Below, in pieces: positions 7,535 through 16,825 of a DNA stretch of 64,000 nucleotides. Each line of letters begins with the position of its first letter. Position 1 is the stretch's first letter. The position numbers and the translations under genes are program-made. The notes under the pieces are model-generated. The model had not been told where the DNA came from. It saw nothing but the letters and a program-made list of their open reading frames with translations, and did not search any database. The DNA is from Stenotrophomonas sepilia (GTDB taxonomy: Bacteria; Pseudomonadota; Gammaproteobacteria; Xanthomonadales; Xanthomonadaceae), in the NCBI RefSeq assembly GCF_003244875.1, contig NZ_LXXZ01000033.1, positions 88,004 through 152,003 on the forward strand, given 5' to 3'.

Positions 7535-7601
7535 AGCCTGCGGTGGGCGTCGCACTTGCAACCTGGGCGCGACGCTTTGACCATGCAGGCAACGAGATGA
7601 T

Positions 7602-8420
7602 GTGACAGGTGGGTTGATGTCGAGTGTTGGACCGGTGCCGATGCCGGTGGTGCTGATCCTGATGTGCGTGCTTATGGCCATGGCGGTGGCCCACCTGTGG
7701 CCGCGGCCGAAGGACGGGATGGCAGTGCCTTCCGCGGCCAGCCTGGTCCTGGACATGTTGCTGATCGGCCTGCTGTGTGGACGCATCAGCTTCGTGGCCT
7801 TGAACTTCGCGCTCTACCGTGAGGCCCCCTGGAGCATCCTGCAGATCGCCGACGGTGGGTATCACCTTGCCGTCGTGCTGGTTGCGGGCCTGGCGTGGGG
7901 CACCTGGCGGCTGCGGCTGTGGCGCGCGTTGCGTGCGCCGGTGCTGGCGGGAGCCCTGGTGGGCGTGGTGCTGTGGGCGGCGGGCAGCCACCTGCTGGCA
8001 ACATGGCAGGAGCAGCGGATGCCGCTGCCGGCGGTCCAGGTGGCCGATCTGCAGGGGCGCAGGATCGACCTGCAGCAGTTCCGTGGCAAACCGGTGGTGC
8101 TGAATCTCTGGGCCAGCTGGTGTGGTCCCTGCCGTCGCGAGATGCCGGTACTGGCATCCGCACAGCGGACCCACACTGACGTGCAGTTCGTGTTCCTCAA
8201 CCAGGGAGAAACTCTGGACGAAGTGAAGGGTTTCATCGCATCCGAACAGCTCCGGCTGGGCAATGTATTGCTGGACGATACCGCCTCGGCGTCAACCGTG
8301 CTGGGTGTACAGGCCTATCCGTCGACGCTGTTCTTCGACGCCGAAGGCCGCCTGCGTGAACTGCACCTTGGCGAACTGACGGCGGCGGGTCTTGAACACA
8401 AACTGCGCCGGCTGCGGTAG
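7602..8420 (+). CDS. Membrane-anchored TlpA-like thioredoxin with Lgt-like N-terminal segment
   Basis: A 272-residue protein. Roughly residues 1-135 hold four hydrophobic membrane segments, with spacing and motifs reminiscent of the N-terminal part of prolipoprotein diacylglyceryl transferase (GRISFVALNF, GGYHLAVVLVAGL). Residues 140-272 form a periplasmic thioredoxin fold with the active site WCGPC (C174, C177) and a cis-Pro at AYPSTLFF. Such proteins reduce periplasmic disulfides in cytochrome c maturation or isomerase recycling. The Lgt-like part lacks the catalytic region. dsbG follows after 30 bases, so it may keep DsbG or a similar partner reduced. Start uncertain: GTG 7602 or ATG 7617. 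Confidence 0.8.
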   Translation: MTGGLMSSVGPVPMPVVLILMCVLMAMAVAHLWPRPKDGMAVPSAASLVLDMLLIGLLCGRISFVALNFALYREAPWSILQIADGGYHLAVVLVAGLAWGTWRLRLWRALRAPVLAGALVGVVLWAAGSHLLATWQEQRMPLPAVQVADLQGRRIDLQQFRGKPVVLNLWASWCGPCRREMPVLASAQRTHTDVQFVFLNQGETLDEVKGFIASEQLRLGNVLLDDTASASTVLGVQAYPSTLFFDAEGRLRELHLGELTAAGLEHKLRRLR

Positions 8421-8450
8421 CCTGCGCGGGCATCTCACTACGGAGTTCCC

Positions 8451-9293
8451 ATGTTGTCGACTTCCCTGCGCATCGCTTCGGCGGTGCTGTTGCTGCCGGT
8501 CATGCTGGCATTGGCCGCCTGCAGTCAGGCCCAGACCCCGCCAGGCAAGGCAACGGCAGCGCCGGCAGCGAGCGCTCAGGCCCCAGCGGCCAAGGGCGAG
8601 CGCCCCGCAGTGCTGAAAGGCATCGAGAAGCACGGTTTTGAAGTCGTTGCCGAGTTCGATGCACCGGGTGGCCTGCGTGGATTCGCTGGCGTGGTGGGTG
8701 GGCAGCAACCGGCCGCAGCCTATGTCACCGCCGACGGCAAGCATGTGCTGGTAGGCAGCCTGTTCGATGCCGAGGGCAACGACGTGGCCGCCGAGGCGGT
8801 GGAGAAGCTGGTTTCAGCACCGATGTCGGCCAGGATGTGGACCAAGCTGGAGGCCAGTGCCTGGGTGCGTGACGGCAAGGCCGATGCGCCGCGCGTGGTC
8901 TATACCTTCAGTGATGCCAACTGCCCGTACTGCCACAAGTTCTGGGAAGCAGCGCGTCCGTGGGTCGACGCCGGCAAGGTGCAGTTGCGCCACATCATGG
9001 TCGGCGTGATTCGTGAGGACAGCCCGGCCAAGGCTGCGGCCATCCTGTCTGCGCGTGACCCGAGTGCGGCCTTGCTGGAAAACGAACACCAGTTCGACCG
9101 TGGTGGAATCAAGGCCCTGCCGAGCATCAGCCGCGAGATCGCCGGCAAGCTCGATGCCAACCAGGTGCTGATGATTGAAATGGGCTTCCAGGGCACGCCG
9201 GGCATCCTGTTCCAGGATGCACAGGGCCAGGTGCAGCGTCGCGCCGGCCTGCCACAGGGCGCTGACCTGCAGACGGTGCTGGGCCCGCGCTGA
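8451..9293 (+). CDS. dsbG: Thiol:disulfide interchange protein DsbG
   Basis: A 280-residue periplasmic disulfide isomerase/reductase. An N-terminal signal ends in a lipobox-like ALAAC (Cys24), suggesting a lipoprotein, followed by a low-complexity Ala/Pro linker. A DsbC/G dimerisation region (about 55-135) precedes a thioredoxin fold with CPYC (C158, C161), and cis-Pro is in FQGTPGILF. DsbG protects single cysteines from sulfenylation and needs a membrane reductant such as DsbD; the upstream membrane TlpA-like protein is a candidate partner. A hairpin terminator follows the gene. Confidence 0.9.
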   Translation: MLSTSLRIASAVLLLPVMLALAACSQAQTPPGKATAAPAASAQAPAAKGERPAVLKGIEKHGFEVVAEFDAPGGLRGFAGVVGGQQPAAAYVTADGKHVLVGSLFDAEGNDVAAEAVEKLVSAPMSARMWTKLEASAWVRDGKADAPRVVYTFSDANCPYCHKFWEAARPWVDAGKVQLRHIMVGVIREDSPAKAAAILSARDPSAALLENEHQFDRGGIKALPSISREIAGKLDANQVLMIEMGFQGTPGILFQDAQGQVQRRAGLPQGADLQTVLGPR

Positions 9294-9320
9294 CCGGCAC
9301 CCACGCCGTGATGCGACACC

Positions 9321-9358
9321 ACAGGCCCACATGGCAGCATGCGGGCCTGTTGCTTTTC
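9321..9358 (+). terminator. Rho-independent terminator after dsbG
   Basis: ACAGGCCC and GGGCCTGT pair around a 14-base loop, followed by a T-rich stretch. Confidence 0.65.
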
Positions 9359-9437
9359 GTCACCTGTGCGGGTGATGCAGGCTGCGCACCTCCTGTTCGT
9401 CGTCACGTCTGAATCGTGACTGACATCAAGCATCGCG

Positions 9438-9455
9438 CCTTGATTCCAATCAAGG
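9438..9455. promoter_or_regulatory. 18-bp perfect palindrome, candidate operator of the porin-adiC-adiA unit
   Basis: CCTTGATTCC and its mirror AATCAAGG form a perfect dyad in the 514-base gap between the dsbG terminator and the porin gene. Nothing else in this gap looks coding. It is well placed to bind a dimeric regulator of the downstream genes; I do not recognise the protein. Confidence 0.45.
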
Positions 9456-9807
9456 CCAAAAACGACAGGCGGATTAGCCTGTGACGCATGGAATACAGCG
9501 TCAACGCGCCAGGGATGCCGCGCCTGACACGCCCTGAACCGGGGCAGTCGGCACAGCCATTCACGACGTTCTCACTCCTTGGTTGTTACCCAGACTGCTG
9601 CGGTCGCCACCTCTCCGCCAGTGCGGCCCTGATGGCGTCGATATCGGTACGGGCGGGGCAGTGTCATCGTCCTGTTGCCTGCCACGCGCAGGCTGGCCGG
9701 TGTCGTCGACGCAGTACCCGCATTTCCAGCAACGGCAACGCAACGTCGGAGCTGCGCCTGCGCGCGCGCCGTCAGTGCGCTGCGAATGTTCGTCCAGGGA
9801 GGATGCA

Positions 9808-11238
9808 ATGCGCTTTGCGGTACTGAGTCTGGCCTGCCTGACCGCGCTGGCGGTCACGCCAGCATCTGCGCAGCAGAATGGCCAGGAGGATGCGCACGCA
9901 TTGCGCCAGGAAATCGCTGCCATGCGGCAGGCATTGGAGGGCATGCAGAAGCGCCTGGATCAGCTCGAACAACGCGAGGGCGCTGTCGCGGCCGCTGCGC
10001 AGGTAGCGGCGCCGGTGACACCACCTGGCAGCAGCGCCAACCTGCTGCATCCCACCCAGGTGCCGGGTGTGGCGCAACCGGTGCTGCCGCAGCGCGAATC
10101 GGTGGCCGATCCCTCAACGGCGGCCTCGCGTCCCGACAGCGCTGCTGGGCCGACCGACCCGGATCTGAAGGGCTTCTTTGCCATTCCAGGTACTGACACG
10201 GTGATCCGCATTGGCGGCTATGCCAAGCTCGATGCGATTGCAGATTCGCGTGCGGCCGGTGACGAGGATCAGTTCATCCCTTCGTCGATGCCGGTGGGCG
10301 GCAGCCATCGCGATGTTTCCAATTTCAACATCCACGCCAAGCAGACCCGCTTCAGCTTCGAGGCGCGGCGCCCGACCACGCACGGCAACCTGCGCTTCTA
10401 CCTGGAGAATGATTTCTTCGGCAGCAGCGATGGCTACGCGTTCCGCCTGCGCCACGCGTATGGCCAGCTTGGCAATACCTATGCCGGCTACGGTTACTCC
10501 AGTTTCATGGACCCGGACAGCCTGCCCGACACGCTCGACTTCGCCGGTCCCGGCGGCGCCGGCTATCTGCTGGTGGCCGGCATCCACCACAGCTTCGCGA
10601 TGGGCAAGGGCAACACCCTGACGCTGGCCGCCGAAGACCCCAAGACCGAACTGGCCGGTGCCAGTGATGAACGGGCCGCAGTGAACCGGCTGCCGGATGT
10701 GACCGTGACCGCACGCATGGAGCGTGACTGGGGCCATCTTCAGCTGGGCGCGGTGGCGCGCAGCCTGGCCTATGACGGTGAGGGCGAGCGCGACCGGCGC
10801 ATGGCCGGCGGCCTGCAGTTCAGTGGCTCGGCATCGGTAGGCGAGCGCGATCTGTTGCTGTTCGGCGCGCTCGGCGGGCGCGGCCTCAGCCGCTACACCG
10901 CGGACCTGACCGGCTCCGGGCTGGACGCGGTGGTCGGTGCCGATGGCCGTCTCGACGCGCTGGACCTGCACGGCGGCTTCGTCGGCTACACGCATTACTG
11001 GTCCGAGCTATGGCGTTCGAACCTGATCTTCGGCCAGCTGACCTTGGAGCGGAACGCGGCACTCGCTGCCGACGCCTTCCGGCAGAGCCGATACGGCGTG
11101 TTCAACCTGATCTGGAGCCCGGCGCCGTCGTGGACGATGGGCATGGAGCTGCTGTACGGCCGCCTGGAACAGCAGGGCGGCGCGCGCGGCGACACGGTCC
11201 GGGTGCAGGGCAGCCTGCAATACAACTTCATCAAGTAA
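9808..11238 (+). CDS. DcaP-like outer-membrane porin
   Basis: A 476-residue outer-membrane protein. A Sec signal ends at PASAQ, followed by a coiled-coil segment (about 25-60, heptads with LRQEIAAMRQALEGMQKRLDQLEQRE) and a Pro/Ala linker, then a 16-strand-like beta barrel ending in LQYNFIK. This coiled coil plus barrel arrangement is typical of DcaP-type trimeric porins, which admit small anionic or dicarboxylic compounds. AGGGAGGA precedes the ATG, chosen over an in-frame upstream start with no signal peptide. Only 76 bases separate it from adiC, suggesting a joint unit for import of the decarboxylase substrate across the outer membrane. Confidence 0.85.
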   Translation: MRFAVLSLACLTALAVTPASAQQNGQEDAHALRQEIAAMRQALEGMQKRLDQLEQREGAVAAAAQVAAPVTPPGSSANLLHPTQVPGVAQPVLPQRESVADPSTAASRPDSAAGPTDPDLKGFFAIPGTDTVIRIGGYAKLDAIADSRAAGDEDQFIPSSMPVGGSHRDVSNFNIHAKQTRFSFEARRPTTHGNLRFYLENDFFGSSDGYAFRLRHAYGQLGNTYAGYGYSSFMDPDSLPDTLDFAGPGGAGYLLVAGIHHSFAMGKGNTLTLAAEDPKTELAGASDERAAVNRLPDVTVTARMERDWGHLQLGAVARSLAYDGEGERDRRMAGGLQFSGSASVGERDLLLFGALGGRGLSRYTADLTGSGLDAVVGADGRLDALDLHGGFVGYTHYWSELWRSNLIFGQLTLERNAALAADAFRQSRYGVFNLIWSPAPSWTMGMELLYGRLEQQGGARGDTVRVQGSLQYNFIK

Positions 11239-11314
11239 GCGCCAGCGGCGTTACGCCAGCGCAACCGTCCCCACGCCCGGCCGCACCGGGCTCATGCCAG
11301 TACAGGAGATTGTC

Positions 11315-12667
11315 ATGGCAGAAGCAAAGAAAATCGGGGTGGTCGGAGCCACCTTCCTCGTCGCTGGCAACATGATGGGCTCAGGCGTGTTCCTGTTGCC
11401 GTCCAGCCTGGCCAAGATCGGTACCGCATCGATCTGGGGCTGGCTGATCACCACGGCCGGTGCGCTGTTGCTGGCCTTCGTATTCGCCAAGCTGGGCAAG
11501 CTGGCGCCGAAGGCGGGCGGTCCGTATGCCTATGCGCGTGACTGGTTCGGGCCTTACATGGGCTTCCAGACCAATACCATTTACTGGTTCGCCAACTGGA
11601 TCGGCAACGTTGCCATACCGATCGCCGCGGTGGGCTACTTCAGCTACTTCTTCCCGATCCTGTCCGAGCCGCTGGTGCGCTGCATCGCGGTGCTGATCCT
11701 GGTGTGGGCGCTGAGCTTTGCCAACGTGATCGGCCCGGCCTTCGTCAGCCGTGTGCAGACGGTCACCACCAGTTTCGCGCTGGTGCCGATCCTGGGCATC
11801 GCCATTTTCGGCTGGTTCTTCTTCGATGCCGACATTTTCAAGGGCGCCTACAACGTGTCCGGTGAGTCCAACTTCGGTGCGATCTCCAGTGCCGCGGCAC
11901 TGACCCTGTGGGCTTTCATCGGTGTCGAATCGGCTTCGGTCACGGCTGGCGTGGTCGAGAACCCGGAGAAGAACGTGGCCCGTGCCACTCTGGCCGGTGT
12001 GTTCCTGGCTGCCATCGCCTACATCGCCAGTTCCTCAGTGATCATGGGCATGGTGCCCAATGGCGAGCTGCAGACCTCCGACGCGCCGTTCGCGCTGGCG
12101 GCGGCCAAGGCGGTCGGCGGCTGGGGCGGCGCGCTGGTCAGCCTGTGCGCCTTCATCGGCGCCGCCGGTTCGCTGGGTGGCTGGATCCTGCTGACCGCGC
12201 AGAGTGCCAAGGCGGCCTCGGATGATGGCCTGTTCCCGAGCATCTTCAGCAAGACCAACAAGGACGACGTGCCGGTCAAGGGCGTGCTGATCGTGGCGGT
12301 GCTGATGACCCTGGCGGTGCTGGTGACGTCCACCTCGGAAACCGCGTCGGCCCAGTTCGACGTGATCACGTCGGCGGCCGTGGTGCTGACCCTGCTGCCC
12401 TACATCTACTCGTGCGTGGCCTGCTACTTCGTGGTCGAGCGTTCGCACACCTTGGTCCATACCGGTGCGTTCTGGACCCTCACCAGCCTGACCGTCGTGT
12501 ACTGCCTGTGGGCGATCTACGGCTCGTCGGGAACCATCGTGCAGTACGCCTTCCTGTTCGTGCTGTTCATCACCGTGTTCTATCCCTTCTTCAGCGAGGA
12601 GCGCCGTCAGCAGCGGCAGCGCGCCCGCGAGGCATCGGCCATCAGCGCCGGCGCCCAGCGTTCCTGA
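11315..12667 (+). CDS. adiC: Arginine/agmatine antiporter AdiC
   Basis: A 450-residue APC-superfamily transporter with about 12 membrane helices. The helix-1 motif GNMMGSGVFLLP and helix-6 WAFIGVESASV match the substrate-binding unwound helices of AdiC, including the conserved Trp. It exchanges external arginine for internal agmatine, so paired with AdiA it removes one proton per cycle and protects against acid. The ATG at 11315 follows CAGGAGA. adiA starts 20 bases downstream with AAGGAG between them. CadB or PotE identity is less likely because of the neighbouring AdiA-type enzyme. Confidence 0.88.
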   Translation: MAEAKKIGVVGATFLVAGNMMGSGVFLLPSSLAKIGTASIWGWLITTAGALLLAFVFAKLGKLAPKAGGPYAYARDWFGPYMGFQTNTIYWFANWIGNVAIPIAAVGYFSYFFPILSEPLVRCIAVLILVWALSFANVIGPAFVSRVQTVTTSFALVPILGIAIFGWFFFDADIFKGAYNVSGESNFGAISSAAALTLWAFIGVESASVTAGVVENPEKNVARATLAGVFLAAIAYIASSSVIMGMVPNGELQTSDAPFALAAAKAVGGWGGALVSLCAFIGAAGSLGGWILLTAQSAKAASDDGLFPSIFSKTNKDDVPVKGVLIVAVLMTLAVLVTSTSETASAQFDVITSAAVVLTLLPYIYSCVACYFVVERSHTLVHTGAFWTLTSLTVVYCLWAIYGSSGTIVQYAFLFVLFITVFYPFFSEERRQQRQRAREASAISAGAQRS

Positions 12668-12687
12668 GTTCGACAAGGAGAATCAAC

Positions 12688-14976
12688 GTGTACTTCAAGT
12701 CCCTGGACTACCCGGTCATTGTCATTGACAACGACTACGAGTCGCCGCGCATCGGCGGCATCCTGATCCGCGCCCTGGTGGAAGAGCTGCGCAGCAACGA
12801 CCAGCGGGTGCTGTGCGGGCTGAACCTGGATGATGCGCGTGCCGGAGCCCGTACCTACGTGGCGGCCTCGGCGGTGCTGATCTCGATCGATGGCAGCGAA
12901 GAGGTGGATGGCGAGTTCCAACGCCTCACCGCCTTCCTGCGCGAGCAGAGTGCGCGCCGCGCCAACCTGCCGGTGTTCCTGTACGGCGAGCGCCGCACCA
13001 TCGAAAAGGTGCCGAGCAAGCTGCTCAAGTACATCCACGGCTTCATCTTCCTGTTTGAAGACACCAAGAGCTTCATCTCGCGGCAGGTGATGCGCGCGGC
13101 CGAAGACTACATGAAGAATCTCTTGCCGCCGTTCTTCAAGGCGCTGATCCATCATGCGGCAGAGTCGAACTACTCCTGGCATACGCCGGGCCATGCAGGC
13201 GGCGTGGCATTCACCAAGTCGCCGGTCGGCCGTGCGTTCCACCAGTTCTACGGCGAGAACACCCTGCGCAGCGATCTGTCGATCTCGGTGCCGGAGCTGG
13301 GCTCACTGCTGGATCACACCGGCCCGATCAAGGATGCCGAGGAAGAGGCGGCGCGCAACTTCGGTGCCGACCATACCTTCTTCGTCACGAATGGCACCTC
13401 CACCGCCAACAAGATCGTCTGGCATGGCACGGTGGCCCGCGGCGACGTGGTGTTCGTCGACCGCAACTGCCACAAGTCGCTGCTGCACGCGCTGATCATG
13501 ACCGGCGCGGTTCCGGTGTACTTCACCCCAAGCCGCAACGCACACGGCATCATCGGCCCGATCAGCCTGGATCAGTTCACACCGGAATCGCTGCAGCAGC
13601 GCATCGCCGTCAACCCGCTGGCCAGCCAGGCCTACAAGGCCGGTTCCAAGCCGCGCATTGCGGTGGTGACCAACTCGACCTACGACGGCCTGTGCTACAA
13701 CGCCGAGAAGATCGCCGACGAAATCGGCAGCGCGGTCGACTTCCTGCACTTCGACGAAGCCTGGTACGCCTACGCCGCGTTCCATCCGTTCTATGAGAAC
13801 CACTACGGCATGGCCAAGGGCAAGCCGCGCGAGCAGGATGCGATCATCTTCACCACGCATTCCACCCACAAGTTGCTGGCCGCGTTCTCGCAGGCGTCGA
13901 TGATCCACGTACGCAACTCGGCGCAGCGCGACCTGGATGCCGAGCGCTTCAACGAGTCGTTCATGATGCACACCTCGACCAGCCCGCATTATGGGGTGAT
14001 CGCGGCCTGTGACGTGGCCTCGAAGATGATGGAGGGCGAGGCCGGCCGTTCGCTGGTGCAGGAAATGCATGACGAGGCGATCGCCTTCCGCCGCGCGATG
14101 CTGCACGTGCGTGACGACCTCGGGCGCGACGACTGGTGGTTCAGTGTGTGGCAGCCGACCAAGGTCGAGCGCAGCCTGGACAAGGGCGATACGCCGGCGC
14201 CGCTGGTGGCCAAGCGCGAGGAGTGGTACCTGCAGCCGGACGCGCACTGGCACGGCTTCGAGAATCTGGTCGATGACTACGTGCTGATCGACCCGATCAA
14301 AGTGACCCTGCTGACCCCAGGCCTGACGATGGACGGCAGCATGGGCACGCTGGGCATTCCGGCGGCGGTGCTGAGCAAGTTCCTGTGGGGCCGCGGCATC
14401 ACTGTGGAGAAGACCAACCTGTATTCGGTACTGTTCCTGTTCTCGATGGGCATCACCAAGGGCAAGTGGAGCACGCTGGTCACCGAGCTGATGGCCTTCA
14501 AGGAGCTGTACGACTGCAACGCGCCGCTGAGCCAGGCATTGCCGACGCTGGCGGCGGACTATCCGATTGCCTACGCTGGCTGGGGACTGCGTGACCTGTG
14601 CGATGCATTGCACGCGTTCAACCAGGAATTCGAGGTCGCCAAGGTGATGCGCGAGATGTACGTGGATCTGCCGACGCCGGTGATGACCCCGGCCGATGCC
14701 TACAACCACCTGGTGAAGGGCGAGATCGAGCGGGTCGACATCGAGCAGCTCAGTGGTCGCGTCGCGGCGACCATGCTGGTGCCGTATCCGCCGGGCATTC
14801 CGACCATCATGCCGGGCGAGCGATTCGGCGACAGCGACGAACCGATCATCCAGTCTCTGCGTATTGCCCGTGAACAGAATGCGCGCTTCCCGGGCTTCGA
14901 GTCGGATGTGCACGGGCTCATCATCGAGCACGATGGCGATGTGACCTCGTACAAGGTGGAGGTGCTGAAGGCCTGA
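12688..14976 (+). CDS. adiA: Biodegradative arginine decarboxylase (PLP, AdiA type)
   Basis: A 762-residue fold-type I decarboxylase, close to the 755 residues of E. coli AdiA. An N-terminal wing domain (about 1-130), the PLP domain with HFDEAWYAYA and the Schiff-base lysine K395 in THSTHKLLAAF, and the C-terminal Orn/Lys/Arg decarboxylase domain are all present. It converts arginine to agmatine and CO2 in the cytoplasm, using a proton. GTG is the start, 4 bases after AAGGAGAATCAAC. Adjacent AdiC supports arginine as substrate, but lysine or ornithine cannot be excluded from sequence alone. Confidence 0.88.
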   Translation: MYFKSLDYPVIVIDNDYESPRIGGILIRALVEELRSNDQRVLCGLNLDDARAGARTYVAASAVLISIDGSEEVDGEFQRLTAFLREQSARRANLPVFLYGERRTIEKVPSKLLKYIHGFIFLFEDTKSFISRQVMRAAEDYMKNLLPPFFKALIHHAAESNYSWHTPGHAGGVAFTKSPVGRAFHQFYGENTLRSDLSISVPELGSLLDHTGPIKDAEEEAARNFGADHTFFVTNGTSTANKIVWHGTVARGDVVFVDRNCHKSLLHALIMTGAVPVYFTPSRNAHGIIGPISLDQFTPESLQQRIAVNPLASQAYKAGSKPRIAVVTNSTYDGLCYNAEKIADEIGSAVDFLHFDEAWYAYAAFHPFYENHYGMAKGKPREQDAIIFTTHSTHKLLAAFSQASMIHVRNSAQRDLDAERFNESFMMHTSTSPHYGVIAACDVASKMMEGEAGRSLVQEMHDEAIAFRRAMLHVRDDLGRDDWWFSVWQPTKVERSLDKGDTPAPLVAKREEWYLQPDAHWHGFENLVDDYVLIDPIKVTLLTPGLTMDGSMGTLGIPAAVLSKFLWGRGITVEKTNLYSVLFLFSMGITKGKWSTLVTELMAFKELYDCNAPLSQALPTLAADYPIAYAGWGLRDLCDALHAFNQEFEVAKVMREMYVDLPTPVMTPADAYNHLVKGEIERVDIEQLSGRVAATMLVPYPPGIPTIMPGERFGDSDEPIIQSLRIAREQNARFPGFESDVHGLIIEHDGDVTSYKVEVLKA

Positions 14977-15004
14977 CCGGCGACGGTCGGCCCTTCGGCG
15001 AGCG

Positions 15005-15907
15005 ATGGATACCGCGCGCGAGCAACGCATCCTGAAGTTCTCCATCGGGGTGACCATCGCGGTGAGCGCGGTCGGCTTCATCGGTGGCCTGCTGGTGGGA
15101 TCGCAGGCGATCCTGTTCGACGGCGTGTACAGCCTGGTCGACGTTGCCTTGACCCTGGTGTCGTTGTCGGTACTGCGGCTGGTGGCGCGGGAGCAGAGCC
15201 CGCGCTTCCAGTACGGCTATTGGCACCTGGAGCCGATGGTCGAGGCACTCGGCGGCGTGATCCTGTCGCTGGCCTGCGTGTATGCGCTGGCCAACGCGGT
15301 CATTGGCTTGACCACGGGCGGGCATGAGGTGAAATTCGGGCCCGCGCTGTGGTGGGCGGCGCTGCTGAGTGCCAGCAACCTGGCAATGGCGACGTTCGTC
15401 GCGCAGCGTGCGCGGCACCTGCGCTCGGCGCTGTTGTGGCTGGATGTAAGAGGCTGGTTGCTGGGTGGGTTGATGAGCCTGGCGGTGGTGCTGGCCTTCG
15501 TGCTGGCCCTGGCCCTGCATGGCGGCAAGTGGCACCACTGGGTCCCGTACCTGGATTCGATCGTGCTGGCGTTGATCAGCCTGGCGGTACTGCCAGTGCC
15601 GGCGCGCAGTGCATGGAAGGCCATGCGCGAAGTGCTGCAGGTGGCGCCGGATGACCTGGACCGGCGCGTGCAGCAGGTGATGCAGGCGTTCGTGTCCGAG
15701 CGTGGCTATGCCGGTTTCACCAGCCACGTGGCGAAGATGGGGCGGATGCGCTTCATCGAGATCCATGTGCTGGCAGACCCCGGCACGCCATTGGGCTCGG
15801 TGGGCGAGGTTGATGCGATGCGCGATGAGATCGCCGTGCGGCTGGATGCGCGGGGCAGCACGTTCTGGTTGACCATCGATTTCACTGCGGATCCGGCGTG
15901 GACGTAG
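15005..15907 (+). CDS. Cation diffusion facilitator family transporter
   Basis: A 300-residue CDF-type inner-membrane protein: six hydrophobic segments within residues 10-205 and a cytoplasmic ferredoxin-like tail (about 210-300). The helix-2 metal motif is SQAILFDGVYSLVDV (D-x3-D variant) and helix 5 has YLDSIVLALIS. The RGWLLGG segment replaces the usual second acidic cluster, so the metal is uncertain. It starts 28 bases after adiA, probably cotranscribed. In an acid-response unit it could export a divalent cation, though this is inference. Confidence 0.8.
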   Translation: MDTAREQRILKFSIGVTIAVSAVGFIGGLLVGSQAILFDGVYSLVDVALTLVSLSVLRLVAREQSPRFQYGYWHLEPMVEALGGVILSLACVYALANAVIGLTTGGHEVKFGPALWWAALLSASNLAMATFVAQRARHLRSALLWLDVRGWLLGGLMSLAVVLAFVLALALHGGKWHHWVPYLDSIVLALISLAVLPVPARSAWKAMREVLQVAPDDLDRRVQQVMQAFVSERGYAGFTSHVAKMGRMRFIEIHVLADPGTPLGSVGEVDAMRDEIAVRLDARGSTFWLTIDFTADPAWT

Positions 15908-15956
15908 CCCTGCCTCTTTCGCGCCGGGGCCTCGTCCGGCCAGGTTCTGTTCCCCT

Positions 15957-15980
15957 GTAGAGCCGAGCCCATGCTCGGCT
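15957..15980 (+). repeat. SMAG-type GTAG palindrome
   Basis: GTAG followed by AGCCGAGC - CCAT - GCTCGGCT. Single unit in the gap between the cation transporter and tonB. This 204-base gap has no gene. Confidence 0.8.
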
Positions 15981-16111
15981 GTCGTTCGCGTGGAGCGGCC
16001 GAGCCGGCCCGGCCTCGCGATCGTTGCACACGGCGGACTGCTCTGTTGCGCCGGATGTGTTTGACCTGAACCTGGGTTGAGGTTGCAGACTGCAGCACAG
16101 TTCCACAACGC

Positions 16112-16825
16112 CTAGCGCAGGTAGTACTCCACCGGCACCACCAGTTCCTGTGGTGCCTTCAGTTCATCGGGAATGGGCGGTAGTGGCTGCGCGCGGCGGA
16201 AGGTCTGCAGTGCGGCGCCGTCAAGCATCGGTTGGCCACTGGACTGCTCCAACCGCAGGGCCAGCAGGCGTCCCTCGCGATTGATGCTGGCCCTGACCCA
16301 GGCAGTGCCCTGCTGGCGCCGTGCGCGGGCCGCAGCAGGGTAGTAGCGATAGCGCTCCAGCCGCGCCATCAGGCGGGCTTCCCACTGGTCGCTGGCGGCG
16401 CCGGCCTGGAAGTCCGCCGGTGGGGCGTCGGGAGCGGGCGGCGCGGCCGTGACCGATGCCGGTGCGGGACTTGCATCGGTCGCGGCCGCAGGCGGGGCGA
16501 CCGGCAGGGCTTGCCGGCCAGCGCCACCGCGTTCGCTGGCGGCTACCTCGCCCTCGCGTGCGGCGGTGGGTTTCGGTGGAGGGGGCGACTTCGTGGGTCG
16601 GGATGCGCGGGCCTGCTGCGCCTGGCTGGGGGTGTCGGCTTGGCGTTCTTCCAGTGGCTGAGGCGGCGTTGCCGGTGCCAGCAGGCGCAGGCTGATGCGC
16701 ACGTCCTTCTCCGGCGGCGTCGGCAATGGCGGCGCGGCCACCCAGTGCACCAACAGCAGCAGGGGCAACAGGTGAAGCCCGATGCTGATGGCGATCGCCT
16801 GCCAGTGTTGGCCGCGCTCACTCAT
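16112..16825 (-). CDS. Energy transducer TonB
   Basis: A 237-residue TonB. One N-terminal membrane anchor (about 9-28), a Pro-rich periplasmic spacer with Lys-Pro and Ala-Pro runs, and the C-terminal TonB fold (about 150-237) containing YPAAARARRQQGTAWVRASINREGRL. It transmits the proton-motive force to outer-membrane receptors. The start MSERG at 16825 is chosen because the upstream ChaN-like frame stops 5 bases inside the gene (ATGAGTGA overlap), a coupled arrangement. It is the last, and only intact, gene of a Fur-boxed operon. The cognate receptor is missing here, so it must serve receptors elsewhere, such as the one at 52660. Confidence 0.88.
   Translation of the reverse strand: MSERGQHWQAIAISIGLHLLPLLLLVHWVAAPPLPTPPEKDVRISLRLLAPATPPQPLEERQADTPSQAQQARASRPTKSPPPPKPTAAREGEVAASERGGAGRQALPVAPPAAATDASPAPASVTAAPPAPDAPPADFQAGAASDQWEARLMARLERYRYYPAAARARRQQGTAWVRASINREGRLLALRLEQSSGQPMLDGAALQTFRRAQPLPPIPDELKAPQELVVPVEYYLR

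Noticed and set aside
12412..12687. Extended N-terminus for AdiA
   Set aside because: The longer frame overlaps adiC heavily; GTG 12688 with AAGGAG upstream gives the family's normal start.
13303..15081. Long minus-strand frame opposite adiA
   Set aside because: No domain, biased composition, and antisense to a decarboxylase with an intact PLP lysine.
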